Part shown: positions 24,038 to 33,549 of the stretch, in pieces
Layout: every line of letters begins with the position of its first letter
How positions within the stretch are numbered: the stretch's first letter is position 1
Origin: CAYOLL01 sp964404765 [NCBI: uncultured Gemmatimonadota bacterium]
GTDB lineage: Bacteria > 4572-55
Direction: 5' to 3'
Assembly: GCA_964404765.1 (NCBI GenBank)
Contig: CAYOLL010000030.1
Location: 1-48,044, forward strand
DNA length: 48,044 bases
Program-made: the position numbers and the translations under genes
The notes under the pieces: generated by a model
What the model was told of the DNA's origin: nothing
Seen by the model: only the letters and a program-made list of their open reading frames with translations
Databases searched by the model: none

Positions 24038-24319
24038 AGAAGTCTTTACGGAGTTATAAACAGGAATTTCTTATAAAAAAGAAAGAATAAAGAATAAAGT
24101 CTATCATCAAAAGCTCATACGAACTTACGCCGCGTAGCAGTAGGGACATCCGCACTTTAGTTCACTTTTGGCGCTTGTGCGTCGGCGCACTATGCTTGAT
24201 GACACAAGAATAACCCGGAGTTGATCGATTACACCATCAAACAGTATCGGTATTTATGACGCATGTGCATGATAGCTGTTCATTTTCCGGTAAAAGCATG
24301 GAAACGAGTTGACTAAAAA

Positions 24320-24349
24320 TTGACATTGCATAAATGCCGTGCGTACATT
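24320..24349 (+). promoter_or_regulatory. Sigma70-like promoter for pcrA
   Basis: TTGACA (24320-24325), 18-bp spacer, TACATT (24344-24349). It lies about 140 bp before the helicase start, leaving a leader that contains a terminator-like hairpin. Confidence 0.6.
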
Positions 24350-24385
24350 ATATTTTAGCCAGATAAATTTGAATGTCTTCGTACG

Positions 24386-24416
24386 ACCTCCTTCCAAAGT
24401 TGGCTTGGAGGTTTTT
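24386..24416 (+). terminator. Attenuator-like hairpin in the pcrA leader
   Basis: ACCTCC (24386-24391) pairs with GGAGGT (24407-24412), with an inner CCAA/TTGG stem, followed at once by TTTTT. It lies between the promoter and the ATG at 24489, so premature termination is possible. Confidence 0.45.
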
Positions 24417-24488
24417 GCATTTTATGGTAAGGATTGTCCTGGACTTTCCAGCGCAGCCCGCGTTGAAATTGCAGCAGAAGGATTTCGT

Positions 24489-26711
24489 ATGTCACAATCT
24501 ATTTTAGATGGGCTTAACCCGCAGCAGCATGTTGCGGTAACAAGTTGGCAAGGCCCGCTCTTAATTTTAGCCGGAGCAGGCAGCGGCAAAACACGCGTTT
24601 TGACCCATCGCATCGCCTATATGATTTCGCAAAAAAATGTCAACCCGTGGAATGTCCTTGCCGTAACCTTTACGAACAAAGCCGCCCGGGAGATGAGCGC
24701 CCGCGTAGAAAAATTGCTTAGCCAGAAATCGAAAGAGATTTTGCTGGGCACATTTCATTCATGCTGTGTCCGCATCTTAAGGCGCGAATGTCATCAATTG
24801 GGTTTTGAGCGCGACTTTATTATCTACGATTCCGATGATCAGCAGAAGCTAATCAAAAATATCCTGGAGTCGCATGATATTAATGAGAAAATCACTACGC
24901 CGCGTTATGTTCAGTCTGCAATTTCCAGGGCCAAAAACAACCTGGTAGGCCCGGATGAGTACTTAAGATTTGTATCTGAACCGACCTTCATTGACGAAAA
25001 AATTGCCAATGTTTTTCGCGACTATCAGCGCCAGCTTAAAGCAAACGGAGCGATGGATTTTGACGATTTGATCGGGATTACGATTCAACTATTTCGGCAA
25101 TTTCCAGCCGTTTTAGAACGCTATCAAGAACGTTTTCGATATATATTAGTTGATGAATACCAGGATACCAACCATACCCAATATGTGCTCATCAAACTAT
25201 TGGCCGAAAAGTATCGCAACCTGTGCTGTGTCGGCGATGACGATCAATCTATTTATGGATGGCGTGGCGCAGATATTCATAACATCCTGAATTTTGAAAA
25301 AGATTTTCCTGAAACGACCATTGTGCGCCTTGAACAAAATTATCGTTCAACCGCCAACATCCTTAAAGCAGCCAGTGCCGTCGTCCGCAATAACACGATG
25401 CGCAAAGGCAAAGAACTATGGACCGATAATACCGCCGGCAATCAAATAACCGTAACCGAAACATTCAATGAGCGCACTGAGGCCGACAATATTGTTACCC
25501 AGATTCGCAGTATGATGCAATTTCAGCGCGGATTGAGCTTAAATGACTTTGCTATTTTGTATCGCACCAATGCGCAATCGCGAGTGCTGGAAGAAGCGTT
25601 TCGCTGGAGCCGCATCGCCTACTCAATTGTCGGCGGGCTGCGTTTTTATGAGCGCAAAGAGATCAAAGACGCCATTGCCTATTTACGGATTATTTCCAAT
25701 CCGATTGACGCGCTAAGTCTGTTACGGATTATTAACGTGCCGCGCCGCGGTATCGGAAATACAACCATCGAACGACTGCAGGCTTATGCAGAAAGCCATG
25801 CCTGCACACTTTTTGAGGCAATGCACCACGCAGATGAATTAGACGCCCTGACCTCCGGCCTAAAGCGAAAAGTCGGCGAGTTTGTGCAGCTTATTGAGCG
25901 ATATCAGCAAAAAAAGGGTACGACGCCATTAGATAGCCTGGCCAAAGATTTGCTGGAAGAATCCGGATATATGGCCGCATTAAAAATTGAATATGGCCCG
26001 GAACGCGACGAGCGACTTAGCAACATTCAAGAACTATTACAGGCCCTGAAAAATCATCAAGAGGAAGCAGATGAGCCATCGCTGGAGAATTTTTTAGCCG
26101 ATGTTGCGCTGGTATCCGATGTGGATCAATGGGACGATAAAAGTGAAGCCATTACGCTGATGACATTGCATAGCGCTAAAGGTCTGGAATTTAAATATGT
26201 TTTTATTTCCGGCGTTGAAGACGGCCTTCTCCCCCACTTCTCGTCACAGGACAGTCTGGCGCAATTAGAAGAAGAGCGCCGCCTTTTTTATGTTGGGATT
26301 ACGCGAGCCCAGCAAGAGCTGTACTTAAGCTACGCGCAAAACCGGTCCCGTTATGGCAGCGAATCCGTAGCGACGCTGCCCTCCCGATTTCTGCGCGAAA
26401 TTCCCGAAGATATCCTCAACGATGTCTCTACCAACAAAAAGCGGGCAAAACGCGTCTCAGCCCAGTCCATTCCGGAATCGTCGGCTGTTAAAGTCAATTT
26501 GGCCAGCATCATGCCCGCCTCAAAACCGGCGCCTGTTGTGACCGAAAATACTGCCTTTAAAGTTGGTGATTTGGTCACGCATAGCAGTTGGGGTTCTGGT
26601 AAAATCATCAGCAGCGAGGGCAACGGCGACAATCAAAAAGTCACCGTCCGCTTTAGTGACAGGTCAGAAAAAAAGCTCATGATTAAGTTCGCTAATCTGG
26701 TTAAGACTTGA
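24489..26711 (+). CDS. pcrA: UvrD/PcrA family 3'-5' DNA helicase
   Basis: An SF1A helicase that unwinds DNA in repair and clears replication obstacles. The 740 residues hold all helicase motifs. Q-motif is GLNPQQHVAV, Walker A is LAGAGSGKTRVLTHR, Walker B is YILVDEYQDTNHTQY, then DDDQSIYGWRGADI, LEQNYRST, LMTLHSAKGLEFKYVFI and YVGITRAQQELYL. A C-terminal Tudor-like domain FKVGDLVTHSSWGSGK fits the PcrA/UvrD tail that contacts RNA polymerase. AGAAGGAT lies before the ATG at 24489; a 50-residue longer start at 24339 overlaps the promoter and is rejected. A tRNA gene follows on the same strand. Confidence 0.93.
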   Translation: MSQSILDGLNPQQHVAVTSWQGPLLILAGAGSGKTRVLTHRIAYMISQKNVNPWNVLAVTFTNKAAREMSARVEKLLSQKSKEILLGTFHSCCVRILRRECHQLGFERDFIIYDSDDQQKLIKNILESHDINEKITTPRYVQSAISRAKNNLVGPDEYLRFVSEPTFIDEKIANVFRDYQRQLKANGAMDFDDLIGITIQLFRQFPAVLERYQERFRYILVDEYQDTNHTQYVLIKLLAEKYRNLCCVGDDDQSIYGWRGADIHNILNFEKDFPETTIVRLEQNYRSTANILKAASAVVRNNTMRKGKELWTDNTAGNQITVTETFNERTEADNIVTQIRSMMQFQRGLSLNDFAILYRTNAQSRVLEEAFRWSRIAYSIVGGLRFYERKEIKDAIAYLRIISNPIDALSLLRIINVPRRGIGNTTIERLQAYAESHACTLFEAMHHADELDALTSGLKRKVGEFVQLIERYQQKKGTTPLDSLAKDLLEESGYMAALKIEYGPERDERLSNIQELLQALKNHQEEADEPSLENFLADVALVSDVDQWDDKSEAITLMTLHSAKGLEFKYVFISGVEDGLLPHFSSQDSLAQLEEERRLFYVGITRAQQELYLSYAQNRSRYGSESVATLPSRFLREIPEDILNDVSTNKKRAKRVSAQSIPESSAVKVNLASIMPASKPAPVVTENTAFKVGDLVTHSSWGSGKIISSEGNGDNQKVTVRFSDRSEKKLMIKFANLVKT

Positions 26712-26742
26712 CGCAGATTCGGGTCACGAAACTATTTTTTGC

Positions 26743-26772
26743 TTGACGCATATAAAGCCGCATATATATATT
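26743..26772 (+). promoter_or_regulatory. Promoter of the tRNA-Leu gene
   Basis: TTGACG (26743-26748), 18-bp spacer, TATATT (26767-26772), 21 bp before the tRNA, followed by a GC-rich TTCGGCGCGC that resembles a stringent-control discriminator. Confidence 0.6.
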
Positions 26773-26793
26773 CGGCGCGCTTAATTTTCCGGG

Positions 26794-26878
26794 GCGAGGG
26801 TGGCGGAACTGGTAGACGCGCCAGACTTAGGATCTGGTAGGGTATCCTGTAGGGGTTCAAGTCCCCTCTCTCGCACCA
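26794..26878 (+). tRNA. tRNA-Leu, anticodon UAG
   Basis: An 85-nt gene including encoded CCA. Acceptor stem GCGAGGG pairs with CTCTCGC (one G-U). The anticodon arm is CCAGA, loop CTTAGGA, TCTGG, giving anticodon TAG. A long variable arm (TAGGGTATCCTGT) marks a class II tRNA, and the T loop is GGTTCAAGTCC. Reads CUN leucine codons. Sits between pcrA and tig. Confidence 0.95.
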
Positions 26879-26935
26879 TTAAAATTGCCTGAAATTAGTT
26901 GAATAGAGTAATCACTTTTAAAAAGAGGGGAAATT

Positions 26936-28336
26936 TTGAAATACGAAATTAAAGAGCAAACAACCTGCCTGCGCAAAATCGAAATCGAAATTCCGGGCGA
27001 AGAAGTTGAAAAAGAAAAAGATCGTCTTTTCAAAAAATATGTGCGGAGTATGACCATACCGGGTTTTCGCAAAGGTAAAACCCCGCTGCATGTCCTCAAA
27101 GCGCGCATTGGCAAAGGCGTAGAAGAAGAAGCTTTGCACAGCTTGATCGACCCGAGTTATAAAGCAGTTTTAGATGAGCTTAAATTTAAGCCGATTAGCC
27201 GCGTTTTAGTAGACACCGGCAAGTATACAGTGGGAGAGCCGTATCGTTTTTCAATTGTCTTCGAAGTTTATCCCGAAATTGAGCTGAACAAATTCAAAGA
27301 TTATGACATTACTCAGTATGAACTTGTTGTGAGTGACGAGATGATCACGGAGAATCTTGAGGAGTTTTTAGAGAAACACCGAAACTATCAAACCATAGAA
27401 CGACCCGCCCAAGAAAATGATCTGATCGATACCGATGTACTGCCGGTTGACGAAGCATACAGCAACCGGGATCGTATTCCACTCAACTTTCATCTGGACA
27501 AAAATGGTCCACAGGCTCGCTATGTAGAGCACCTGATTGGCGCTAATGCCGGTGATGATCGGCGGTTTGAAATTCATTTTGAAAGTGATGCGCGTGATCG
27601 GGATTTGCATGGCCTGACTTTAATGTGCGAAGTGACCATTAACGGTGTCCGCGAGCTAAAGAAGCCAGAACTGACCGATGAATTTGTTAAGAGTCTGAAC
27701 GAACCGGCTTATACGACAGCAGACGATTTGCGCGGCAGTATAAAAGCGGCTATTGCCGATCATTTCCGAGGCGACACCCGCCAAAACATGTTGGATGAAT
27801 TAAAAGGAAAAATATTTGTCGACAATCCGTTTGATATTCCTGAAACCATGATTGAAATGCAACTGGAGAGCTCGTTTAAGAGCTATCAAGATGATATGCG
27901 GCAGCGTGGGCAAGCAGTTCCAGCAAATCAATTCGACAACTTTCGCAAGCGCTTTCGTCATAATATTATGATCGGGATTAAAGAGCATCTGGTCGAAGAA
28001 AAAATTATAGAACTGTTTCATCTGAGCGCCGACGAGGGGGAAGTTCTGGAAAATGTCCGGCAACGATTTGAGCACATGAACATCAACTTCGAGCATATTA
28101 ACGAGCATACGCTTGAAGCCGTAAAAAATGTAGCCCGCGTCCAGATTGAGCGTGGAAGGGCAAATGAAAAGCTGATCTCGCTGCAAAAGCTGGAAACAAA
28201 AACCGTCACCTTCGACGAATGGAAAGCGATTCAAAGTGAAAAGCATCATGACCACGAACATCATGACCACGAACATCATGACCACGAACATCATGACCAC
28301 GAACATCATGACCACGAACATCCGCATTCACACTGA
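26936..28336 (+). CDS. tig: Trigger factor with His-rich C-terminal tail
   Basis: Ribosome-associated chaperone that binds nascent chains at the exit tunnel. The 466-residue protein has the ribosome-docking signature GFRKGKTP at 43-50, a middle PPIase-like domain (about 150-240) and a helical substrate-binding arm. After the normal end it carries about 30 extra residues of HHDHE repeats, encoded by five 15-bp units. The start is TTG at 26936, read from the conserved KYEIKEQTT beginning and the AGAGGGGAAA ribosome site. First gene of tig-clpP-clpX. The tail could bind Ni or Zn, or simply be a tolerated repeat expansion. Confidence 0.93.
   Translation: MKYEIKEQTTCLRKIEIEIPGEEVEKEKDRLFKKYVRSMTIPGFRKGKTPLHVLKARIGKGVEEEALHSLIDPSYKAVLDELKFKPISRVLVDTGKYTVGEPYRFSIVFEVYPEIELNKFKDYDITQYELVVSDEMITENLEEFLEKHRNYQTIERPAQENDLIDTDVLPVDEAYSNRDRIPLNFHLDKNGPQARYVEHLIGANAGDDRRFEIHFESDARDRDLHGLTLMCEVTINGVRELKKPELTDEFVKSLNEPAYTTADDLRGSIKAAIADHFRGDTRQNMLDELKGKIFVDNPFDIPETMIEMQLESSFKSYQDDMRQRGQAVPANQFDNFRKRFRHNIMIGIKEHLVEEKIIELFHLSADEGEVLENVRQRFEHMNINFEHINEHTLEAVKNVARVQIERGRANEKLISLQKLETKTVTFDEWKAIQSEKHHDHEHHDHEHHDHEHHDHEHHDHEHPHSH
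28244..28318 (+). repeat. Five perfect 15-bp tandem repeats (tig tail)
   Basis: Unit CATCATGACCACGAA repeated five times in frame, encoding HHDHE. The identical units imply recent slippage, so copy number may vary between strains. Confidence 0.98.
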
Positions 28337-28470
28337 TCGTTTTATCAATTTTGGAAATAAATATTAAATACTGGGCGATTTACCCCGCTCATTTATAAAA
28401 CTACACCCAAACATTTGCGTTATCCACGAGAATCTTAACCGCAAAGCTCGCAAAATTTATCGCAGAGTTT

Positions 28471-28498
28471 CGCGGAGTTTTCTTTGTGTAACTCCGCG
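28471..28498. other. Hairpin in the tig-clpP gap
   Basis: CGCGGAGTT (28471-28479) and AACTCCGCG (28490-28498) form a perfect 9-bp stem with a 10-base loop, 61 bp before the clpP ATG. Surrounding CGCAGAGTTTCGCGGAG repeats resemble the dispersed family interiors. No T tail; may affect tig-clpP mRNA processing. Confidence 0.4.
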
Positions 28499-28559
28499 TG
28501 ATACTTTACGAATGTTTGCAGTTAAAAATTGCGGTTTACCGCCTTATGAAGGAGTCTTT

Positions 28560-29141
28560 ATGTATCTTGTTCCGACAGTTATCGAACAAACCAATCGCGG
28601 TGAACGCGCTTTTGATATTTACTCGCGCTTGCTAAAAGATCGCATCGTTTTTCTGGGTTCACCTATTGACGACATTGTAGCCAATATTGTCATTGCCCAG
28701 CTTTTATTTTTGGAAGCGGAAGACCCAGATAAGGACATTTTCTTGTATATTAACTCGCCCGGTGGCTCTGTTTCAGCCGGTTTTGCCATTTACGATACCA
28801 TGCAGTTCATCAAGCCGGACGTTTCGACAACCTGTTTGGGCATGGCCGCCAGTATGGGCGCTTTTTTGCTGGCGGCGGGCGCAAAAGGCAAGCGGTCGGC
28901 ATTGCCAAACTCGAAAATCATCATGCACCAACCGGCCGGCGGCGTGCGCGGTCAGGCCAGTGATATCGAAATCCACGCCAAAGAAATCATCAAAACCCGC
29001 GAACAAATCAACAAAATCTTTGCCACCCACGCCGGCCAGACCTTGGAAAAAATTGCCAAAGACGTAGATCGCGACTTCTATATGTCGGCTCAGGAAGCGA
29101 AAGAATATGGCATCGTCGATCAGGTTATCTCCAAACATTAA
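28560..29141 (+). CDS. clpP: ATP-dependent Clp protease proteolytic subunit
   Basis: Forms the 14-mer serine-protease barrel that degrades unfolded substrates fed by ClpX. The 193 residues carry the catalytic triad S98 ([11 protein letters not shown]), H123 ([12 protein letters not shown]) and an Asp near residue 172 ([14 protein letters not shown]). Start [10 protein letters not shown] at 28560 is preceded by GAAGGAGT; the longer ORF start at 28512 is rejected. It lies between tig and clpX, the standard order. Confidence 0.97.
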   Translation: MYLVPTVIEQTNRGERAFDIYSRLLKDRIVFLGSPIDDIVANIVIAQLLFLEAEDPDKDIFLYINSPGGSVSAGFAIYDTMQFIKPDVSTTCLGMAASMGAFLLAAGAKGKRSALPNSKIIMHQPAGGVRGQASDIEIHAKEIIKTREQINKIFATHAGQTLEKIAKDVDRDFYMSAQEAKEYGIVDQVISKH

Positions 29142-29224
29142 CGTTGATTCAACGTCATAAAGCCATTATGACAACAATAGCAAGTGCAACGCAATATCAT
29201 CAAAACTAAGCGGAGAAGCTGAAT

Positions 29225-30487
29225 ATGATGCGACGGAAACGGGGCGGCGCGGATGTCCGCTGTTCTTTTTGTAACCGACAGCACCACGAAGTCAAAAAGT
29301 TGTTGTCCGGACCCGGTGTATATATCTGCAATGAGTGCGTGACCCATTGCGGCGAAATTCTGGCGGAAGAGTTGCAAGAAGATTATGAAGAAGCGGAAGC
29401 CGGGCAACTGCCGCCGCCCATTGAAATTAAAGAAAAGATTGATGAATATGTGATCGGTCAGGAAGTTGCCAAGCGCATTGTTTCCGTGGCAGTCTATAAC
29501 CATTATCGCCGGATCGAAGCTAACCAGAAAATGAGTCTGACTGATGATGTTGAACTGGAAAAAAGCAATATCCTGTTTATTGGGCCGACCGGAACGGGTA
29601 AGACCTTAATTGCGCAGACGTTAGCCCGTTTCCTGAACGTCCCGTTTGCGATTGTTGATGCCACGACACTGACTGAAGCGGGCTATGTAGGCGATGATGT
29701 AGAGACGATTCTGGTGCGGTTGCTGCAAGCCGCTGATTACAATCTGGATAAGGCTCAGCGCGGGATTGTTTTCATCGACGAAATTGATAAAATTTCTCGA
29801 CGGGCCGACAGCCCTTCCATTACCCGTGATGTTTCCGGCGAAGGTGTACAGCAGGGTCTGCTGAAAATCCTGGAAGGTACCGTCGCAAGCATTCCGCCAC
29901 AAGGCGGACGAAAGCATCCGCAGCAAAAATACGTCGAGATGGATACGCGTAACATCCTGTTTATCTGCGGCGGCGCATTTGACGGGCTGGAAAAGGTGAT
30001 CGAAAACCGGATCGGCAAAAAGACGCTTGGCTTTGCCTCCGATCTAAAGACGTTGCAGAAGCGCGATCTGAATGACGTTTTACCACATGTGGAATGCGAA
30101 GACCTGCTTAAATACGGTCTGATTCCGGAATTAATCGGTCGTTTGCCCGTCCTGGCCACGCTCAATAGCCTGGACCGTGTTGCCATGTTAAAGATTTTGA
30201 CCGAGCCGAAGAATGCTTTGGTTAAACAGTACAAAAAGTATTTCCAGATGGAGGGTGTCGAGCTGATCTTTACTTCCAGTGCTTTGGAGGCAATTGTCGA
30301 TCTGGCGCTCAAGCGCAAAACAGGCGCACGCGGTTTACGGGCAATCATGGAAAAGACGCTGGTTAATATCATGTACGAATTGCCATCCATGAATGTTCAG
30401 CAATGTCGTATTACACCGGATGTTGTGCTAAAAGGCGCGGATCCAATCTATATTCCAGCCGAGGATTTAAACCAAAAAGCCGCTTGA
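29225..30487 (+). CDS. clpX: ATP-dependent Clp protease ATP-binding subunit ClpX
   Basis: AAA+ unfoldase that recognises tagged proteins and threads them into ClpP. The 420-residue protein has the N-terminal zinc finger C13-x2-C16/C35-x2-C38, Walker [10 protein letters not shown], pore loop GYVGDD, Walker [11 protein letters not shown], the RKH loop in GGRKHPQQK, and the C-terminal sensor-2 motif [11 protein letters not shown]. Starts at the ATG pair at 29225, downstream of GGAGAAGCT. 83 bp after clpP; followed by a clear terminator. Confidence 0.97.
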   Translation: MMRRKRGGADVRCSFCNRQHHEVKKLLSGPGVYICNECVTHCGEILAEELQEDYEEAEAGQLPPPIEIKEKIDEYVIGQEVAKRIVSVAVYNHYRRIEANQKMSLTDDVELEKSNILFIGPTGTGKTLIAQTLARFLNVPFAIVDATTLTEAGYVGDDVETILVRLLQAADYNLDKAQRGIVFIDEIDKISRRADSPSITRDVSGEGVQQGLLKILEGTVASIPPQGGRKHPQQKYVEMDTRNILFICGGAFDGLEKVIENRIGKKTLGFASDLKTLQKRDLNDVLPHVECEDLLKYGLIPELIGRLPVLATLNSLDRVAMLKILTEPKNALVKQYKKYFQMEGVELIFTSSALEAIVDLALKRKTGARGLRAIMEKTLVNIMYELPSMNVQQCRITPDVVLKGADPIYIPAEDLNQKAA

Positions 30488-30511
30488 TATAGTTGACTAT
30501 TGAACCCAATC

Positions 30512-30547
30512 AAACCTGTAAACTGCGGAAGTCTACAGGTTTTTTTG
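30512..30547 (+). terminator. Intrinsic terminator after clpX
   Basis: AACCTGTA (30513-30520) pairs with TACAGGTT (30534-30541), followed by TTTTTT. It closes the tig-clpP-clpX unit. Confidence 0.85.
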
Positions 30548-30707
30548 TTTTATGCTGACCCTGTCGAGACATTTTAGGTCTTCAAACTGAAAAGATACAG
30601 TTGTACTGGCCAAACTTGTTGACAGAAAGCCGACCAAGCGTTATTTTCCATCCACTGCTGTAGTTATTAATAAGAATAAGACGCAAATCCACCGGAGACG
30701 ACGGAAA

Positions 30708-31175
30708 ATGGACAGGGAAATGGACAATATGGGCACAGTCAATCCTGAGTACGCAACCAAGCAAGACCTGCAGAAGCTTAAAATTAAACTTAAAAAATAT
30801 GTTGCACAAACAAACAAAGAACTGAATCATCTGAAACAAAAAATAGCTAAAGCCGATTTCACAGTTAAAGAGCAGGCCGCACAAATAGCTGCCTCCCGAG
30901 ACGACCTTACCGATCTACGAATCCGGGTGCAGCATATTGAAGAAACAGTTGGCTTAAATTGGCAGGCCGTTGAGAAAATTGCTGGATTTCTGAACCGATT
31001 GAACGAACGATTCGATAAAAGCTCTAAGTACGAAAGCGAACAAATTGATCGCATTTTATTTATGGTTGAGCAGATTGTCAAATATCTGGAAATGTCAAAC
31101 AAAGGCGAAACCGTTGAGCTCAAAACGATACTTGGTGAAAAGCATCCGCAACGCTATAAGGTGTCACCCAACTAA
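30708..31175 (+). CDS. Unknown coiled-coil protein
   Basis: A 155-residue, highly charged protein with heptad patterns from about residue 18 to 120 (KQDLQKLKIKLKKYV, KQKIAKADFTVKEQ, DLTDLRIRVQHIEETV). No signal peptide or membrane segment. Downstream of the clpX terminator and 12 bp before ribE, so possibly co-transcribed with the riboflavin genes by proximity only. The ATG at 30708 has GGAGACGACGG upstream. Such small coiled-coil proteins are often scaffolds; function unknown. Confidence 0.6.
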   Translation: MDREMDNMGTVNPEYATKQDLQKLKIKLKKYVAQTNKELNHLKQKIAKADFTVKEQAAQIAASRDDLTDLRIRVQHIEETVGLNWQAVEKIAGFLNRLNERFDKSSKYESEQIDRILFMVEQIVKYLEMSNKGETVELKTILGEKHPQRYKVSPN

Positions 31176-31187
31176 GTTGGAATTGCC

Positions 31188-31823
31188 ATGTTTACCGGTC
31201 TGATTGAAGAAATTGGCCGAGTTCGTCTTTTACAGCGCACAGGCCAGGCTATAATTTTCACCATTGAAGCCACAAATATATGCAGTGATTTGAAGATTGG
31301 CGATAGCGTGGCGCTCAACGGGGTATGCTTGACGGCAACCTCGACATCAGCAGATTGTTTTACAGTCCAGGCCGTGGAAGAAACCATGAGCCGCACGGCT
31401 TTAGGACTCTTGGCTGCCGGTTCTCCGGTAAATTTAGAACGCGCCTTACGACTGTCTGATCGGCTTGGCGGCCATTTAGTAGCCGGGCATGTGGATACGA
31501 CGGCAGTCGTCGAAACAATTAACGCTCTGGAGAACAGTTGGCTGTTTACCTTCCGCCTTGCGCCAAATTGGATGCGTTATGTGATTGAAAAAGGCTCAAT
31601 TGCTATAAACGGGGTCAGTCTTACGGTGGCCGACATGACATTGGATACCTTTACAATTGCCGTTATTCCTGAAACATGGCGCAAAACTACCTTTCCTGCT
31701 TTACGCGTTGGACAGGCCGTAAATATCGAAGTCGATTTAGTTGGTAAATATGTAGAAAAATTTGTTCAGCCTGCCCCAAAAAATAGTTTGACTTTGGAAC
31801 GGTTACAGGCGCTGGGTTATTAA
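31188..31823 (+). CDS. ribE: Riboflavin synthase, alpha chain
   Basis: Dismutates 6,7-dimethyl-8-ribityllumazine into riboflavin. The 211 residues show the two tandem lumazine-binding halves: MFTGLIEEIGRV with SVALNGVCLTAT, and the second with GHLVAGHVDTTAVV and SIAINGVSLTVAD. ATG at 31188 has a weak ribosome site. First gene of ribE-ribBA-ribH. I found no FMN riboswitch upstream. Also called ribC in some genera. Confidence 0.95.
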   Translation: MFTGLIEEIGRVRLLQRTGQAIIFTIEATNICSDLKIGDSVALNGVCLTATSTSADCFTVQAVEETMSRTALGLLAAGSPVNLERALRLSDRLGGHLVAGHVDTTAVVETINALENSWLFTFRLAPNWMRYVIEKGSIAINGVSLTVADMTLDTFTIAVIPETWRKTTFPALRVGQAVNIEVDLVGKYVEKFVQPAPKNSLTLERLQALGY

Positions 31824-31899
31824 TTTTGAATTCATGTAATATGGTCAATTTTTTGCATTTGATTCATACCGTTTTACCAAATTAAAAGTAAGTTTTTTT

Positions 31900-33054
31900 A
31901 TGCAATTTGCAACAATTCCGGAAGCGATTGAAGACATTAAAAACGGCAAATTCGTAATCGTAGTAGATGACGAAGATCGCGAAAATGAAGGCGATTTTAT
32001 CACTGCCGCGCAATATATTACACCGGAAAAAATCAATTTTATGGCCACTCACGGCCGTGGACTCATCTGTGTATCCATGAACGGTAACAGACTGAACGAA
32101 CTAAAACTGCCGGCAATGGTTCCCGAAAATACATCTCTTAAGGGAACACCATTTACGGTTTCGGTAGACGCAATTAAAGGTACGTCAACCGGTATTTCGG
32201 CGTCGGATCGGGCGCGGACCATTGCAGCATTGATTGATCCTAAAACAAATCCTGAAGATCTGGCGCGCCCCGGCCATATTTTCCCACTACGAGCGCAGGA
32301 TGGCGGCATATTGGTGCGAGCCGGTCATACCGAAGCCTCAATTGACCTGACACGGTTTGCCGGACTATATCCGGCTGCGGCTTTGGTCGAGATTATGAAT
32401 GAAGACGGCTCAATGGCCCGCGGCGCACACCTGGCAACGATTGCCGAGCATTTTGACGTGAAAGTTATTTCAATTGCGAATCTGATTCAATATCGCTATC
32501 AAACCGAGCAATTAATCACCCGTATTGCCGAAAACATTCTTCTGCCTACCCGCGTTGGCGCTTTTTATGCCCATCTGTACCGCAGCCCATTTGATCGCTA
32601 TACCCATATTGTCTTAACTATCGGCCAAATTAACACGGTTGAACCGGTATTAGTGCGTGTGCATTCACACTGCTTGCCTGGCGACGTATTCGGTTCCTTA
32701 CTGTGCGACTGCCATGAACAGCTAATAACGGCCCTGACAATGATTCAGGAAGCCAAGCGTGGCGTAGTCGTCTATATGCGCCAGGAACAATTGGATGCAA
32801 GCGAAGTTTTGCCCACCAATAAACTGACTGCCGAGGAAGCGCTACGCCGAGTGGCCTCTTGCCATGCACATGATCACACAGAGACTTCGTTGCGTCAATA
32901 TGGGATTGGCGCACAAATTCTGGCTGACCTGGGTTTAACCAAAATTCGACTTATGACCAATAACCCACGCAAAATCATCGGGCTAAGCGGTTTTAACTTA
33001 GAGATTGTCGAACAGATACCATTGAATAAGTTTCCCGGCGCTGACTACGATTGA
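31900..33054 (+). CDS. ribBA: RibBA: DHBP synthase with a degenerate GTP cyclohydrolase II domain
   Basis: In a normal RibBA the N-terminal half makes 3,4-dihydroxy-2-butanone 4-phosphate and the C-terminal half opens GTP. The DHBP half (about 1-205) looks intact: VVDDEDRENEGDF, DGSMARG, GHTEASIDL. In the C-terminal half the zinc ligands remain (CLPGDVFGSLLCDC), as do YGIGAQIL and LMTNNPRK. The usual RQEGRGIGL loop reads RQEQLDASEV and the RVHSEC glutamate is a histidine. These changes at substrate-contact positions suggest that cyclohydrolase activity is weakened or lost. No frameshift is present. Followed by ribH with a 12-bp gap. Confidence 0.88.
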   Translation: MQFATIPEAIEDIKNGKFVIVVDDEDRENEGDFITAAQYITPEKINFMATHGRGLICVSMNGNRLNELKLPAMVPENTSLKGTPFTVSVDAIKGTSTGISASDRARTIAALIDPKTNPEDLARPGHIFPLRAQDGGILVRAGHTEASIDLTRFAGLYPAAALVEIMNEDGSMARGAHLATIAEHFDVKVISIANLIQYRYQTEQLITRIAENILLPTRVGAFYAHLYRSPFDRYTHIVLTIGQINTVEPVLVRVHSHCLPGDVFGSLLCDCHEQLITALTMIQEAKRGVVVYMRQEQLDASEVLPTNKLTAEEALRRVASCHAHDHTETSLRQYGIGAQILADLGLTKIRLMTNNPRKIIGLSGFNLEIVEQIPLNKFPGADYD

Positions 33055-33066
33055 AAGGATGACTTT

Positions 33067-33549
33067 ATGCCGGTTCATGTAATTGAAGGAAAGTTTTTGG
33101 CCAAAGACCATAAATATGCAATTGTCGTTGGTCGCTTCAATGAACTAATCACTCGCAAGCTGGTTGATGGCGCGATAGATTGTTTGGTGCGCCACCAGGT
33201 TATGGATAGCGATATTACAGTTGTATGGGTACCAGGTTCATTTGAAATTCCTTTGGCGACAAAAAAGCTGGCCGAGAGTAAAAAGTTTGACGCTATTATT
33301 TGCACCAGTGCGATTATTCGTGGCGGAACGCCTCATTTTGATTATTTAGCGTCAGAAGTCACCAAGGGCATCGCCGGAATTTCCTTAGCAACCGGCGTAC
33401 CCATCACTTACGGCATTATTACAGCGGATACTATTGAACAGGCTATTGAGCGCGCCGGCGCCAAAATGGGCAATAAAGGCTGGGAAGCGGCAATGGCGGC
33501 AATTGAATTGGTCGATGTTATCCGTCAACTGGAAGTAAACGGTAAATAA
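33067..33549 (+). CDS. ribH: 6,7-dimethyl-8-ribityllumazine synthase
   Basis: Condenses the two riboflavin precursors into lumazine; forms pentameric or icosahedral assemblies. The 160 residues hold the substrate motifs [31 protein letters not shown], and [17 protein letters not shown], which contains the catalytic histidine. AAAGGATGA precedes the ATG. Stop is immediately followed by the nusB ATG, so translational coupling is likely. Confidence 0.96.
   Translation: MPVHVIEGKFLAKDHKYAIVVGRFNELITRKLVDGAIDCLVRHQVMDSDITVVWVPGSFEIPLATKKLAESKKFDAIICTSAIIRGGTPHFDYLASEVTKGIAGISLATGVPITYGIITADTIEQAIERAGAKMGNKGWEAAMAAIELVDVIRQLEVNGK

Noticed and set aside
24339-24488. Fifty-residue N-terminal extension of PcrA
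   Set aside because: It would begin inside the promoter and read through the terminator-like hairpin; the ATG at 24489 has AGAAGGAT.
28244-28318. CRISPR or intergenic repeat
   Set aside because: It is an in-frame tandem repeat within trigger factor, five identical 15-bp units without spacers.
27800-28327. Minus-strand ORF with repeated FVVMM residues
   Set aside because: It is the mirror of the His-rich repeat and tig coding region, with no ribosome site.
30548-31187. FMN riboswitch upstream of the riboflavin genes
   Set aside because: I looked for the conserved RFN blocks before ribE and before the coiled-coil gene and saw none.
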